A stretch of DNA of 64,000 bases from Hymenobacter rubripertinctus (lineage in GTDB: Bacteria > Bacteroidota > Bacteroidia > Cytophagales > Hymenobacteraceae), in NCBI RefSeq assembly GCF_003583925.1, contig NZ_QYCN01000001.1, forward strand, positions 62,001 to 126,000. Reading direction: 5' to 3'. The position numbers and the translations under genes were made by a program. How positions within the stretch are numbered: the stretch's first letter is position 1; each line of letters begins with the position of its first letter. Positions 8,141 to 18,259 of the stretch are shown one piece after another. The notes under the pieces were generated by a model. The model searched no databases. It saw only the letters and a list, made by a program, of their open reading frames with translations, and was not told the origin of the DNA.

Positions 8141-8292
8141 ACTGCTGTTACGCAGTAGCCGTTGAAGCATTCGTTTTTCGTTTTTCGTTTTTCGGGGCTG
8201 CTTTACCTTCAGTAACCAATCAGCCCCGAAAAACGAGCAACGAAAAACGACCTGCCACCGCAGCTACCGGAAGCGACCTGCGTAACAGCAGT
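8141..8292. repeat. Composite nested hairpin (TTTTTCG-word family) after secA
   Basis: An outer 15-bp perfect stem joins 8141-8155 with 8278-8292. An inner 30-base stem, 8171-8200 with 8221-8250, matches at 28 positions. The inner arm is tandem copies of TTTTTCG followed by GGGGCTG. It directly follows secA and may also act in mRNA 3'-end formation. Confidence 0.6.
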
Positions 8293-8295
8293 TAG

Positions 8296-11200
8296 TTAGT
8301 CGATGAGCACGGCGCGCTCGTTGAGCAGGTCATCTTCTACCTGCTTGAATTTCACATCGCGCACGATGCGGCCATCCAGGTACTGCACGCTCACCTTTTC
8401 GTTGCGGTTAGCCACTTTCTGCGACTTAGCGGGCTGCTGCTTTTCCATTACCTGCATGGCCCCATCCTGCTCCAGATCCTCCGGACCCGCGCCGAGCGAC
8501 ACGGACGAGGTTTCTTTCTGGGCTTGCAGCTTGGGCTGGGGCGGGGCCACGGGCAGCTCATCCTCGGTGAAGTACTCGAACTCGTCCTCCCCGTTCTCGC
8601 CGGCCTGAGTGGGCACATCGGCCCGGAACAGGAACTGGATGGTGTCCTCGTTCACCTTGCTGATCATCTGCTTGAAAAGCTCAAACGACTCGAACTTATA
8701 GACCAGCAGCGGGTCTTTCTGCTCGTACACGGCGTTCTGCACCACCTGCTTCAGGTCGTCCATGGCGCGCAGGTGCTTGGTCCAGGCTTCGTCGATGACG
8801 GCCAGCACCACTACCTTCTCCATGCCCCGGATCACCTCGTGGCCCTGGTTGCCCTGGGCCCGGCGCAGGTTGGCAACGGCCTGCACCTGCTTGCGGCCGT
8901 CGGTGAACGGCACGGCAATGTTCTCGTAGGGCGAGTTCTGGTTCAGCAAATCATTGATCAGCGGCATAGAGTTGCCGGCAATGAACTCGTTCTTGCTGTG
9001 GTAGTAGCCCAGCGACTCGTCGTAGAGCTTCTGGGTGAGGGCGTTGGCCGACATCCCGCTCAGGTCCTGGCCGGTGAGGTGGGTATCGTAGCCGAACACC
9101 CGGATGACGGCCAGCTTGAAGTCCTCGAAATCGTTGTTGCCCTTGTGACCCACCACAATGTCCTCGCAGACATCGTAAATCATGTTCCAGATGTCGAGCT
9201 CCAGCCGCTCGCCGTGCAGGGCGTTGCGGCGGCGCTTGTAGACTACCTCGCGCTGGGCGTTCATCACGTCATCGTACTCGAGCAGGCGCTTACGGATGCC
9301 GAAGTTGTTTTCCTCCACCTTCTTCTGGGCCCGCTCAATGGAGCTCGTAATCATGGAGTGCTGAATCACCTCGCCTTCCTCCAGGCCCATACGGTCCATG
9401 AGTTTGGCAATGCGGTCGGAACCGAACAGGCGCATCAGGTTGTCCTCGAGGCTCACGAAGAACTGCGAGGAGCCCGGGTCGCCCTGGCGGCCGGCGCGGC
9501 CCCGCAGCTGGCGGTCAACGCGGCGCGACTCGTGGCGCTCAGTGCCAATAATGGCCAAACCGCCCGACGCCTTAGACGTTTCGCGCAGCTTGATGTCGGT
9601 ACCGCGGCCGGCCATGTTGGTGGCAATGGTCACGGTACCGGGGAAGCCCGCGCCGGCCACAATTTCGGCTTCGCGCTGGTTCTGCTTGGCGTTGAGCACC
9701 TGGTGGGGAATGCCTTTGAACTTGAGCATCCGGCTCACCAGCTCCGAAATCTCCACGCTCGTGGTACCCACCAGCACGGGGCGGCCGGCCTGCACCAACT
9801 CCTGAATTTCGTCGGCTACGGCGTTGTACTTCTCGCGCACCGTTTTGTATACCTTGTCGTGCTCATCCTGACGGGCAATGCCCCGGTTGGTGGGCACTAC
9901 TACCACGTCGAGCTTGTAGATTTCCCAGAACTCGCCGGCCTCGGTTTCGGCCGTACCCGTCATGCCGCCCAGCTTGTGGTACATGCGGAAGTAGTTCTGG
10001 AGCGTCACGGTGGCGTAGGTCTGGGTGAGTTCTTCCACCCGCACGTTTTCCTTGGCTTCCAGGGCCTGGTGCAAACCGTCGGAGTAGCGGCGGCCTTCCA
10101 TCACGCGGCCGGTCTGCTCATCCACAATTTTCACCTTGCCGTCGTCGGTCAGGATGTACTGGTCATCCTTCTCGAAGAGCGTGTAGGCCTTCAGCAGCTG
10201 GTTGATGGTGTGGATGCGCTCCGACTTGATCTGGAAGTCGTCCATGACCTTCTCCTTGGTGTGCAGCTTCTCCTCGGCCGTGAGGGCCGCGTCCTTCTCG
10301 ATGTTGGCCAGCTCGGTCCCGATGTCGGGCATGATGAAGAAGTGGTGGTCTTCGCCCTCGCCCGTAATCAGGTCGAGGCCCTTCTCCGTGAGCTCAATCT
10401 GGTTGTTCTTCTCGTCAATGGTGAAGAACAAGGGCATATCGGCCTGGGGCATCTGGCGCTGGTTGTCCTGGAGGTAGTGGTTTTCCACCTTCAGCAGTAT
10501 AGCGCGCATGCCGGTTTCCGAGAGGAACTTGATGAGCGGCTTGCTCTTGGGCAAGCCCCGGAAAGCCCGGAACAGGGCCAAGCCACCTTCGCCCTCCTTG
10601 GGGCCGTCGTTGCCTTCCTTGAGGAGTTTGCGGGCTTCCACCAGGTAGTTCTGCACCTGCTTTTTCTGGGCATCCACCACCTTCTGAATCCGGGGCTTGA
10701 GCTGGTAGAACTCGTGCACGTCGCCGCGAGGCACGGGACCCGAGATGATGAGCGGGGTCCGGGCGTCGTCAATCAGCACGGAGTCCACTTCGTCGACCAT
10801 GGCGTAGTGGTGCTTGCGCTGCACCAGCTCCTGGGGGTCGCGGGCCATGTTGTCGCGCAGGTAGTCGAAGCCAAATTCGTTGTTGGTGCCGTAGGTGATG
10901 TCGGCCAGGTAGGCCTGACGGCGGGCATCGGTGTTGGGCTGATGCTTGTCGATGCAGTCCACCGTGATGCCGTGGAACTCGAACAGCGGCGCGTTCCACT
11001 CCGAGTCGCGCTTGGCCAGGTAGTCGTTTACCGTTACCAGGTGCACGCCGCGCTTGGCTAGCGCGTTAAGGAAGGACGGCAGGGTTGAAACCAGCGTTTT
11101 ACCTTCGCCGGTGGCCATTTCGGCAATTTTGCCCTGGTGCAGTACCACGCCGCCAATCAGCTGCACGTCGTAGTGAATCATGTCCCAGGTGACTTCGGCG

Positions 11201-11697
11201 CCGGCGGCCAGCCACGTGTTGCTCCAGATGGCTTTGTCGCCCTCAATGGTCACGTTGGGCTTGCGCCGGGCATAGTCGCGGTCGTAGTCGGTGGCCGTTA
11301 CTACCAGCTGCTTGTTCTGGGTGTAGCGGCGGGCGGTTTCCTTGGTAATAGCGAACGAGAGAGGCAGCACCTCCAGCAGCACGGTTTCCAGCTCCTTGTT
11401 GCGCTGCTTTTCCAGGGTGTCGATTTGGTCGAACAACTCCTCTTTGCGCAGGGCATCGAGGTTTTCGGCGTTTACCTGCTCGTGCAGCGCACTCAGCTGG
11501 TCGTCGATGGTTTTCAGGTGGGCGTTGATGCGGCCCCGCACTTCGTCGGTGCGGGCGCGCAACTCGTCGTCGCTGAGTTGTGCCAGTTTGGCATATTCGG
11601 CATTAATCAACGCCACGTACGGGACAATCTCCTTCAAGTCTTTGTCCGATTTGGACCCGAACAATTTGGCGACGGTCTTCCCTAGAAAATCAAGCAT
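8296..11697 (-). CDS. secA: Preprotein translocase ATPase SecA
   Basis: 1133 residues, longer than the roughly 900 of E. coli because of insertions typical of Bacteroidota. It drives export of unfolded proteins through SecYEG at the inner membrane; secY lies at 48869. Visible are Walker [12 protein letters not shown] near 195, Walker [20 protein letters not shown], and the second-motor motifs [12 protein letters not shown] and [20 protein letters not shown]. The C-terminus ends in a charged segment and lacks the CxC-x8-C[HC] zinc site that binds SecB in proteobacteria. The gene is monocistronic, with a TAAATTTG -7 box 36 bases upstream. Confidence 0.96.
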   Translation of the reverse strand: MLDFLGKTVAKLFGSKSDKDLKEIVPYVALINAEYAKLAQLSDDELRARTDEVRGRINAHLKTIDDQLSALHEQVNAENLDALRKEELFDQIDTLEKQRNKELETVLLEVLPLSFAITKETARRYTQNKQLVVTATDYDRDYARRKPNVTIEGDKAIWSNTWLAAGAEVTWDMIHYDVQLIGGVVLHQGKIAEMATGEGKTLVSTLPSFLNALAKRGVHLVTVNDYLAKRDSEWNAPLFEFHGITVDCIDKHQPNTDARRQAYLADITYGTNNEFGFDYLRDNMARDPQELVQRKHHYAMVDEVDSVLIDDARTPLIISGPVPRGDVHEFYQLKPRIQKVVDAQKKQVQNYLVEARKLLKEGNDGPKEGEGGLALFRAFRGLPKSKPLIKFLSETGMRAILLKVENHYLQDNQRQMPQADMPLFFTIDEKNNQIELTEKGLDLITGEGEDHHFFIMPDIGTELANIEKDAALTAEEKLHTKEKVMDDFQIKSERIHTINQLLKAYTLFEKDDQYILTDDGKVKIVDEQTGRVMEGRRYSDGLHQALEAKENVRVEELTQTYATVTLQNYFRMYHKLGGMTGTAETEAGEFWEIYKLDVVVVPTNRGIARQDEHDKVYKTVREKYNAVADEIQELVQAGRPVLVGTTSVEISELVSRMLKFKGIPHQVLNAKQNQREAEIVAGAGFPGTVTIATNMAGRGTDIKLRETSKASGGLAIIGTERHESRRVDRQLRGRAGRQGDPGSSQFFVSLEDNLMRLFGSDRIAKLMDRMGLEEGEVIQHSMITSSIERAQKKVEENNFGIRKRLLEYDDVMNAQREVVYKRRRNALHGERLELDIWNMIYDVCEDIVVGHKGNNDFEDFKLAVIRVFGYDTHLTGQDLSGMSANALTQKLYDESLGYYHSKNEFIAGNSMPLINDLLNQNSPYENIAVPFTDGRKQVQAVANLRRAQGNQGHEVIRGMEKVVVLAVIDEAWTKHLRAMDDLKQVVQNAVYEQKDPLLVYKFESFELFKQMISKVNEDTIQFLFRADVPTQAGENGEDEFEYFTEDELPVAPPQPKLQAQKETSSVSLGAGPEDLEQDGAMQVMEKQQPAKSQKVANRNEKVSVQYLDGRIVRDVKFKQVEDDLLNERAVLID

Positions 11698-11733
11698 GTT
11701 GGTTTACCTTAATTGAAACGCCGGGGCGCAACT

Positions 11734-11741
11734 CAAATTTA
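11734..11741 (-). promoter_or_regulatory. Bacteroidota -7 box for secA
   Basis: The minus strand reads TAAATTTG, an exact TAnnTTTG match. The predicted transcript start is near 11728, leaving a leader of about 30 bases before the secA ATG at 11697. Confidence 0.55.
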
Positions 11742-11806
11742 CGGCGTTTTTCGGGAATACCCCGGCTCTTTTACCGCCATGGCGTCGCCCCGGCTCCCGA
11801 AACGAC

Positions 11807-11838
11807 AAACCCCGCACCTCAAAGAGTGTGCGGGGTTT
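11807..11838. terminator. Bidirectional terminator between secA upstream region and glf
   Basis: An 11-bp perfect stem, AAACCCCGCAC (11807-11817) with GTGCGGGGTTT (11828-11838), has a 10-base loop. It lies about 85 bases past the UDP-galactopyranose mutase stop on the minus strand. Confidence 0.78.
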
Positions 11839-11924
11839 GCCTGGTCGGATTACTTGTCAGGAAAGGTGAGGTGGGGCAGTGGTGAAATTGGCACTCTCAT
11901 CTACTCGTTCACCAGCTCACTCGC

Positions 11925-13109
11925 TCACGGCTTGGCCGGGTCGCGGGACACGAGCTTGTCCATGATGGACGCGGAGCCAACGATGGCGGGCTTGCGGAGC
12001 TTGCTGGCCTCCTCAGTAGGCGTGGCCGTCAGCTTCTTATAGAGCGTCAGGGCCTGGGCCACCACCTGGTCCATGTTGTAGTACTTGTAGGTAGCCAAAC
12101 GACCCACGAAGTGCACGTTCGGGGTTTCGTCGGCCAGCTTCTTGTACTTATTGTAGAGCTCGGCGTTTTCCAGGCGCGGCACCGGGTAATACGGGTCGCC
12201 CTCGGCCTTGGGGTACTCGTACACGATGGCCGTTTTGGGGTGCTGCTGGCCGGTGAGGGCCTTGAACTCCGTGATGCGGGTGTAGAGGTTGTCGTTGGGG
12301 TAGTTCACGACGGGCGCGGCCAGGTAGTTCTCGGTGTTCAGCGTTTCATGCTTGAACTCCAGGGAGCGGTAAGGCAGCTTGCCGTACTGGAAATCAAAGA
12401 ACTCATCCACCGGCCCCGTGAAAATCATTTCCTTGAAGGGAATGAAGTCGATAATGTCGTGGTAGTCGGTGTTGAGCATCACCTTGATGTTGGGGTGGTC
12501 CAGCAGGCGCTCAAACATGCGGGTGTAGCCGTGCAGGGGCATGGCCTGGTAGGTGTCGGTGAAGTAGCGGTCGTCGCGGTTGGTGCGGGTCGGCACGCGG
12601 CTGGTCACCGACTTGTCGAGTTCCGAGGGGTCCATGCCCCACTGCTTGCGGGTGTAGTTGCGGAAAAACTTCTCGTACAGCTCCCGGCCCACCTTGCTCA
12701 CCACCACATCTTCCGACGTGCGCACCACCGGCACCTGCTCGGCTACCGACGCGAAAAACTCCTCCACTTCAAAACTATTCAGCTTGAGGCCGTAGAGCTT
12801 GTTGATGGTGTCCAGGTTGATGGGCATCGGCACTAGCTGGCCATCCACCGAGGCCAGTACCCGGTGCTCGTAGGGCCGCCAGTCGGTGAAATCGGAGAGG
12901 TACTCAAATACATCCTTGGAATTGGTGTGGAAGATGTGGGGGCCGTATTTATGGACCAGAATGCCCTCCTCGTTGTAATGGTCGTAGGCATTGCCGGCAA
13001 TATGGTTGCGCTTGTCCACAACCAGCACTTTCTTGTTGGAGCGCGTGGCCAGGCGCTCGGCCAGTACGCTACCGGCAAATCCGGCCCCGACGATGAGATA
13101 ATCAAACAT
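11925..13109 (-). CDS. glf: UDP-galactopyranose mutase
   Basis: 394 residues from the ATG at 13109. The open frame reaches 13175, but the FAD fingerprint MFDYLIVGAGFAGSVLAERL should start the protein. The enzyme is a flavoprotein that interconverts UDP-galactopyranose and UDP-galactofuranose, the donor for galactofuranose in surface glycans. Family landmarks include NHIAGNAYDH, KYGPHIFHT near 55 and the conserved Arg/Tyr-rich C-terminal half with PYYPVPR. A glycosyltransferase gene lies 177 bases upstream on the same strand, which suggests joint work in cell-surface polysaccharide synthesis. The last 25 residues are a variable tail. Confidence 0.93.
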   Translation of the reverse strand: MFDYLIVGAGFAGSVLAERLATRSNKKVLVVDKRNHIAGNAYDHYNEEGILVHKYGPHIFHTNSKDVFEYLSDFTDWRPYEHRVLASVDGQLVPMPINLDTINKLYGLKLNSFEVEEFFASVAEQVPVVRTSEDVVVSKVGRELYEKFFRNYTRKQWGMDPSELDKSVTSRVPTRTNRDDRYFTDTYQAMPLHGYTRMFERLLDHPNIKVMLNTDYHDIIDFIPFKEMIFTGPVDEFFDFQYGKLPYRSLEFKHETLNTENYLAAPVVNYPNDNLYTRITEFKALTGQQHPKTAIVYEYPKAEGDPYYPVPRLENAELYNKYKKLADETPNVHFVGRLATYKYYNMDQVVAQALTLYKKLTATPTEEASKLRKPAIVGSASIMDKLVSRDPAKP

Positions 13110-13286
13110 AATTAGGTGTTTGGAGAATTTGAGAGGAGAGGCAGCAGAGCCGAACGGGCAACTGCTAGCGCGCAACAGTCTGCGCAGAGTGTAACTGGCC
13201 GGCCGGCATTTGTTCTAGCTGAACAGTAAGCATTGCAGCCCTAACCTGTTTTTGTACAGCCATTTGCCCGGCGCAATAACCCGGCG

Positions 13287-14483
13287 TTATTTAGCCGTCA
13301 GGTGTTGCTGCATCAGGTCCACCATTTGCTGCCAGGTCTGGTCCCAGCTGATGGTGGCCAGGTAATCGTCGGTACGCTGGCGCCAATTGGCGTCCTGGGT
13401 TTGGGTGAGGGCTGTTTCGATTGCCTGGCCGAATTCGTCGGCGGTGGCGGCAATCTGTACCAGATTTAGCTCGCCGTAAGGCCGCACCACGTCGCGGATG
13501 GGAGTACTGACGACGGGCCGGCCGGCGGCCAGATACTCGGGCGTTTTGGTGGGCGAAATGAACTTCGTACTCTCGTTATCGGCGAATAGCAGCGTAGCCA
13601 CATCCCAACCCCGCAAGTAGGCAGGTAGTTCCTGATAATCCTTGCCGCCGAGATAATGAATGTTGGCATTCCCGGGCAGCGTAGCGGAATCGATTTTGAC
13701 TACCGGGCCAATGATAACAAACTGCCACTCAGGATGCGCTTCGGCCAATTGCCCTAGCAAGTCAATATCGAGTCGCTCATCAATCACCCCGAAAAAGCCA
13801 ACGCGCGGATGGGCAATTCCGGCCTGATCGGCGGGCTCAGGCATTTCGTGGCGGGCCTGGCCGAAGTGGTCTTTGTCGATGCTGCTTGGGAAGGGATAAG
13901 CGGCGGCGTGCTGCTCGCGCTTGGCCTCGTAAAGCGTGTGGCCGCCGGTAAATACCAGGTTGGCCTGCTGGAACAGTTCCTGCTCCCGCTCGCGCAGCTC
14001 GGGCGGCGCGAACTTGAAGTTGGCCAACTCATCCATGCAGTCGTACACGGTCAGGACCGGCGCGAAGCCGCGTGACTTGCCCAGGGCCATTGGAGTATAG
14101 TACCAGAACAGGTAGCTGGTGAGGTTCTGGTCCTGGAAGAACTGTTGCAGAAGCTGCTGCTGCGCCTCATCGGCGGCCGGCGCATCATGGCGCAGGCGCT
14201 CGGGCAGGTGGGCTACTACCACTTTCAGGCCATGGGGGCGCTCCTTTATTTCGAGGTGGGGTACTACCTGGTCATTATCGTGATAAAACGCGTCTTCCAC
14301 GTAAAATACCGGCCCCTGCTGGGCAAAGCGCGTCATCAGGTGCTGGGGGCGCTGCCACACGAAATCCCAGTGCAGGTGGGCAAAGCACACCACGGCGGGC
14401 AGTTGGTAAGCGGCAGCTGTATTGGAGGAAGTAGCAGCGTGGGCGGTGCGCACAGGCGACTCCGCCGGCGAAGCAAGCGACAT
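13287..14483 (-). CDS. Glycosyltransferase, GT-B fold (GT1/GT4-like)
   Basis: 398 residues. The N-terminal half holds HLHWDFVWQRPQHLM, a signature of a group of bacterial GT-B enzymes. The C-terminal half has the nucleotide-sugar site KTPEYLAAGRPVVSTPIRDVV near 325. It has no signal peptide or membrane segment, so it probably works on the cytosolic face of the inner membrane. Because it precedes glf, a role in a galactofuranose-containing glycan is plausible, but donor and acceptor are unknown. The N-terminal 25 residues are Ala/Ser-rich and may not be conserved; no better inner start is evident. Confidence 0.82.
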   Translation of the reverse strand: MSLASPAESPVRTAHAATSSNTAAAYQLPAVVCFAHLHWDFVWQRPQHLMTRFAQQGPVFYVEDAFYHDNDQVVPHLEIKERPHGLKVVVAHLPERLRHDAPAADEAQQQLLQQFFQDQNLTSYLFWYYTPMALGKSRGFAPVLTVYDCMDELANFKFAPPELREREQELFQQANLVFTGGHTLYEAKREQHAAAYPFPSSIDKDHFGQARHEMPEPADQAGIAHPRVGFFGVIDERLDIDLLGQLAEAHPEWQFVIIGPVVKIDSATLPGNANIHYLGGKDYQELPAYLRGWDVATLLFADNESTKFISPTKTPEYLAAGRPVVSTPIRDVVRPYGELNLVQIAATADEFGQAIETALTQTQDANWRQRTDDYLATISWDQTWQQMVDLMQQHLTAK

Positions 14484-14696
14484 AGAAAGCGAGATAAAGA
14501 GTGAGCAACTCCCGGCGGCTACACAGGTCTGTCGGGCCGGGGTTCACTCGCCTATACGCCCGCTCCTTTAAAAGGATATTGTCGAGCTAGCACTATTTTT
14601 TTTGGCCAGCATCCGCTAACCATGTTAGTACATGGGTTGGTCAAACTTTCCCCGGCAGCCCCGGTTACGCAGCCGCCTAGGCGCCATTTCAATGGC

Positions 14697-15215
14697 TCAG
14701 CCTAGCAGACGCTGCATTTCCACCGCATCTTGCCACCCTTCGGCAGTGCGCAACCACTCGCGCCGCACACCCACCCGCGCAAAGCCCGCCGCCTCAAACA
14801 GCTGCAGACTGGCCTCATTATCGGCCCCAATCGTGCAGAAAAGCTGATGCAGGCGCAGTACATGCCGGGCGTAGGGTTGCAGCAACTCCAGCGCAGCCCG
14901 GGCGTAGCCGCGACGCCGGTAGCTGGCCAGCACCGTAATGCCCACACCCGCCCGCTGGTGCAGGGGCTCGAAGCCGAACAAGTCCAGCGTACCCACGGCC
15001 GCCCCAGTCGCCGAATCTTCGAGTACCAGCCGCAGCTGCCGCACCTCAAAAAAATCGACCGCTGCGTTATCCAGGTACTGCCGCAGCACGTGCCGCGACA
15101 CGGGCGCCAGCGTATCCGACACACCCCAAACGGCCGGGTCGTTTTCCAGCTGGTAGAGAAACTCCAGGTCGTCGGCTTCCAGCGGGCGCAGGCGGATGAG
15201 GTCGGATTGCAGCAT
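14697..15215 (-). CDS. GNAT-family N-acetyltransferase (RimJ/RimL-like)
   Basis: 172 residues, one GNAT domain. It starts with RLRPLEADDLEFLYQLEND, typical of the RimJ/RimL subgroup. The acetyl-CoA loop is VLASYRRRGYARAALELL near 108 (a Q/RxxGxG/A-like R-R-R-G-Y-A), and the late strand CTIGADNEASLQLFEAAGF is the usual signature. It transfers an acetyl group to an unknown amine or protein N-terminus. The ABC ATPase gene ends 12 bases upstream on the same strand, so the two are likely cotranscribed. Confidence 0.85.
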   Translation of the reverse strand: MLQSDLIRLRPLEADDLEFLYQLENDPAVWGVSDTLAPVSRHVLRQYLDNAAVDFFEVRQLRLVLEDSATGAAVGTLDLFGFEPLHQRAGVGITVLASYRRRGYARAALELLQPYARHVLRLHQLFCTIGADNEASLQLFEAAGFARVGVRREWLRTAEGWQDAVEMQRLLG

Positions 15216-15227
15216 GGTGGAGAGGGC

Positions 15228-16226
<999 letters not shown>

Positions 16227-16243
16227 GGTGAATAAAACAGTCT

Positions 16244-16364
16244 GTACTGCGAAAATCCGTTTCGCGACGAGCGGAGCAAGTCTCTGCGCATGGGCTGAAG
16301 TAGCCAAAAAGGCGCGGGCGCGGCATACTCGCTCCGCTCGTCGCGAAACGGATTTTCGCGGTAC
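16244..16364. repeat. 34-bp inverted repeat between dapF and the ABC ATPase
   Basis: Arms 16244-16277 and 16331-16364 are complementary at 33 of 34 positions, around a 53-base centre. The arm begins GTACTGCGAAAATCCGTTTC. It fills most of the gap between dapF (stop at 16371) and the ATPase start (16226). The symmetric ends and the near identity of the arms suggest a small mobile or gene-converted element. Confidence 0.7.
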
Positions 16365-16370
16365 TTCCGG

Positions 16371-17165
16371 CTACACTTCTCCCTCGAACACGTAGGTGGC
16401 GGGGCCGCTGAGGAAGATATTGGTGAACGAGCCGTCGGGCTTAGCCTCGAAAGCCACACGCAGGTCGCCGCCGGGGGTGCGCAGGTGCACGGGGCTGGCC
16501 GCGCCGCGCCGGGATGCTGCCAGAGCCACAGCCGTGACGCCGGTACCGCAGCTCAGGGTTTCATCTTCCACGCCCCGCTCGTAGGTACGCACCTGCCAGG
16601 GCTGGCCGGGGGTAGCGGGCGGTTCCACGAAGTTCACGTTGGTGCCTTTTTCGCGGAACAGCTCGCCGTAGCGCAGGGCGCGGCCCTCAGCAAACACGTT
16701 CAACTCGGCCAGAGTGCTGGCGGGCTGGAAGCGCACGAGGTGGGGCGAACCAGTATCGAGAAACACCCCGTAGTCTTCCACGTCCTGCTGGCCGATAACG
16801 TCCTGCATGCGCAGGTGCACGGTGCCGTCGGCATCCACGCGGGCCTCATGGGCTCCGTCGGCAGCCAGAAAGTGCGTTTCGGTATCAATTACGCCCAGCT
16901 GCCGGGCGAAGGCCACGGTGCAGCGGCCGCCGTTGCCGCACATGGAGCCCAGGTGGCCGTCGGCGTTGAAATACACCATTTCGAAATCGTACTGCGGATG
17001 CCGGCGCAGCAGAATCAGGCCGTCGGCCCCGATGCCGCGGCGCCGGTCGCAGAGGTGGCGCACGCGCTGGTGGTCGGCAGCGTCGAACTCGTTGGCCCGG
17101 TCGTCCACTAGCACGAAGTCGTTGCCGGTGCCCTGGTATTTGTAGAAGTGCAGCGTGGTACTCAT
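16371..17165 (-). CDS. dapF: Diaminopimelate epimerase
   Basis: 264 residues, normal length. It converts LL- to meso-diaminopimelate, feeding lysine and peptidoglycan synthesis, by a PLP-independent two-cysteine mechanism. Both catalytic cysteines are present: Cys76 in SMCGNGGRC and Cys206 in LSCGTGVTAVAL. The N-terminus FYKYQGTGNDFVLVDDR is diagnostic. It is cytosolic. A TACCTTTG -7 box ends only 4 bases before the ATG, predicting a leaderless or nearly leaderless mRNA. The gene diverges from the methyltransferase gene across a large inverted repeat. Confidence 0.95.
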   Translation of the reverse strand: MSTTLHFYKYQGTGNDFVLVDDRANEFDAADHQRVRHLCDRRRGIGADGLILLRRHPQYDFEMVYFNADGHLGSMCGNGGRCTVAFARQLGVIDTETHFLAADGAHEARVDADGTVHLRMQDVIGQQDVEDYGVFLDTGSPHLVRFQPASTLAELNVFAEGRALRYGELFREKGTNVNFVEPPATPGQPWQVRTYERGVEDETLSCGTGVTAVALAASRRGAASPVHLRTPGGDLRVAFEAKPDGSFTNIFLSGPATYVFEGEV

Positions 17166-17169
17166 GGGG

Positions 17170-17177
17170 CAAAGGTA
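17170..17177 (-). promoter_or_regulatory. -7 box of dapF, abutting the start codon
   Basis: The minus strand reads TACCTTTG, then CCCC, then the ATG at 17165. With the usual spacing, transcription would start at or within a base or two of the A of ATG. The same TACCTTTGCCCC string precedes the divergent gene. Confidence 0.6.
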
Positions 17178-17202
17178 CGAGCGGAGAGATGGGTGAGTAA
17201 AA

Positions 17203-17320
17203 AGAACGTCATTCTGAGCGAAGCGGAGTCGAAGAATCTCTACCGCTTCGTAGGACTACTATTGTAACGAAGCGGTAGAGATTCTTCGACTCCGCTCCGC
17301 TTCGCTCAGAATGACGTTCT
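17203..17320. repeat. Long inverted repeat in the dapF/methyltransferase divergent promoter region
   Basis: Arms of about 50 bases (17203-17252 and 17266-17320) pair almost perfectly. The right arm has an extra 5-base CGGAG unit, reading CTCCGCTCCGC instead of CTCCGC. The arm contains ATTCTGAGCGAAGCGGAG, a string I have met in intergenic repeats of many bacteria. A diverged relative is seen at 19349-19455. Confidence 0.75.
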
Positions 17321-17346
17321 CTCACTGTTCACTATCTACGGTTCTT

Positions 17347-17354
17347 TACCTTTG
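17347..17354 (+). promoter_or_regulatory. -7 box of the RlmI-like methyltransferase gene
   Basis: TACCTTTG matches TAnnTTTG exactly and ends 7 bases before the ATG at 17362. The predicted start of transcription (about 17357) leaves a leader of only about 5 bases. Confidence 0.6.
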
Positions 17355-17361
17355 CCCCAGC

Positions 17362-18246
17362 ATGTATACTTTCCTTACCACGAGCCCCTGGGCCGACTAC
17401 GAGCTGCTGGACGCCGGCAATTTTGAGAAGCTGGAGCGTTTCGGCCAGCACATTCTGGCCCGGCCCGAGCCCCAGGCCATCTGGGACCCGCATCTGCCGG
17501 CCTCGGAATGGCAGCGGGCCAACGCCATTTTCAACCGCGAGAAGGGCAGCCAGGAGCGCGGCCAGTGGAAAATAAAGCCCGGTACGCCCGAGCAGTGGCA
17601 CATTAATTACGAGCGGCCCGACGGCCTGAAACTGCGGTTCCGGCTGGGCATGTCGTCGTTTAAGCATGTAGGCCTGTTCCCGGAGCAGGACCCCAACTGG
17701 CAGTTCATCTACAACGAAACGCGCCGCCGCAAGGCTGCCCAGCCGCGGGTGCTCAACCTGTTTGCCTACACGGGTGCCGCCACCCTGGCCGCCCGCGCGG
17801 CCGGCGCCGACGTCACCCACCTCGACTCGGTAAAGCAGGTTAATTTCTGGGCCCGCGACAATATGGAAGCTTCGGGCATCGATGGGGTGCGCTGGCTGGT
17901 AGAGGATGCCATGAAGTACGTGAAGCGCGAGGTGAAGCGCGGCAGCAAGTACCAAGGCCTTATTCTCGACCCGCCCGCCTATGGCCGCGGCCCCAACGGC
18001 GAGAAGTGGCAGCTCGAAGACGAGCTCAACGAGATGCTCAAGCTCTGCCAGCAGCTGCTCGACCCCGAAGACCACTTCTTCCTCGTCAACCTCTATTCGC
18101 TTGGTTTCTCGGCCCTGATTCTCGACAACCTGGTAAGCGAAATTTTCCCCACGATGCGCGATAAACGGGAAATCGGGGAAATCTACCTCCACGATGCCGG
18201 CGCCCGTAAGCTGCCGCTGGGCACGTTCTGCCGGTTCGCTACCTGA
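17362..18246 (+). CDS. Class I SAM-dependent RNA methyltransferase (RlmI/COG1092-like catalytic domain)
   Basis: 294 residues from the ATG at 17362; the frame extends upstream to 17311, but that part runs through the inverted repeat and promoter. The Rossmann-fold SAM site is VLNLFAYTGAATLAARAAGA near 143, followed by the acidic LDSVKQVNFWARDN. The catalytic motif LILDPPAYGRGPNGEKW near 208 is that of 5-methylcytosine/RlmI-type enzymes. It lacks the N-terminal PUA domain of RlmI and so is a short form. The likely role is methylating a base in rRNA; the position is unknown. It is cytosolic. Confidence 0.85.
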   Translation: MYTFLTTSPWADYELLDAGNFEKLERFGQHILARPEPQAIWDPHLPASEWQRANAIFNREKGSQERGQWKIKPGTPEQWHINYERPDGLKLRFRLGMSSFKHVGLFPEQDPNWQFIYNETRRRKAAQPRVLNLFAYTGAATLAARAAGADVTHLDSVKQVNFWARDNMEASGIDGVRWLVEDAMKYVKREVKRGSKYQGLILDPPAYGRGPNGEKWQLEDELNEMLKLCQQLLDPEDHFFLVNLYSLGFSALILDNLVSEIFPTMRDKREIGEIYLHDAGARKLPLGTFCRFAT

Positions 18247-18259
18247 TTTCTCGTTTTCC

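Larger units (their letters stand above)
7949..8295. other. Intergenic region packed with two inverted-repeat elements
   Basis: This 347-base gap between deoC and secA holds no credible gene. It contains a first imperfect hairpin (8009-8102), whose right arm recurs at 21524-21557, and a second composite hairpin (8141-8292) that ends 4 bases before the secA stop codon. Confidence 0.6.

Noticed and set aside
8524..11061. 845-codon open frame on the plus strand across secA
   Set aside because: It is exactly antisense to secA, with a composition rich in Leu, Val, His and Gly as expected from reading the complement of GC-biased codons. No family motif is seen.
13103..13110. Apparent -7 box TATGTTTG at the glf start
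   Set aside because: It is the start codon and second codon themselves (ATG TTT G) plus one preceding base, so the match is accidental.
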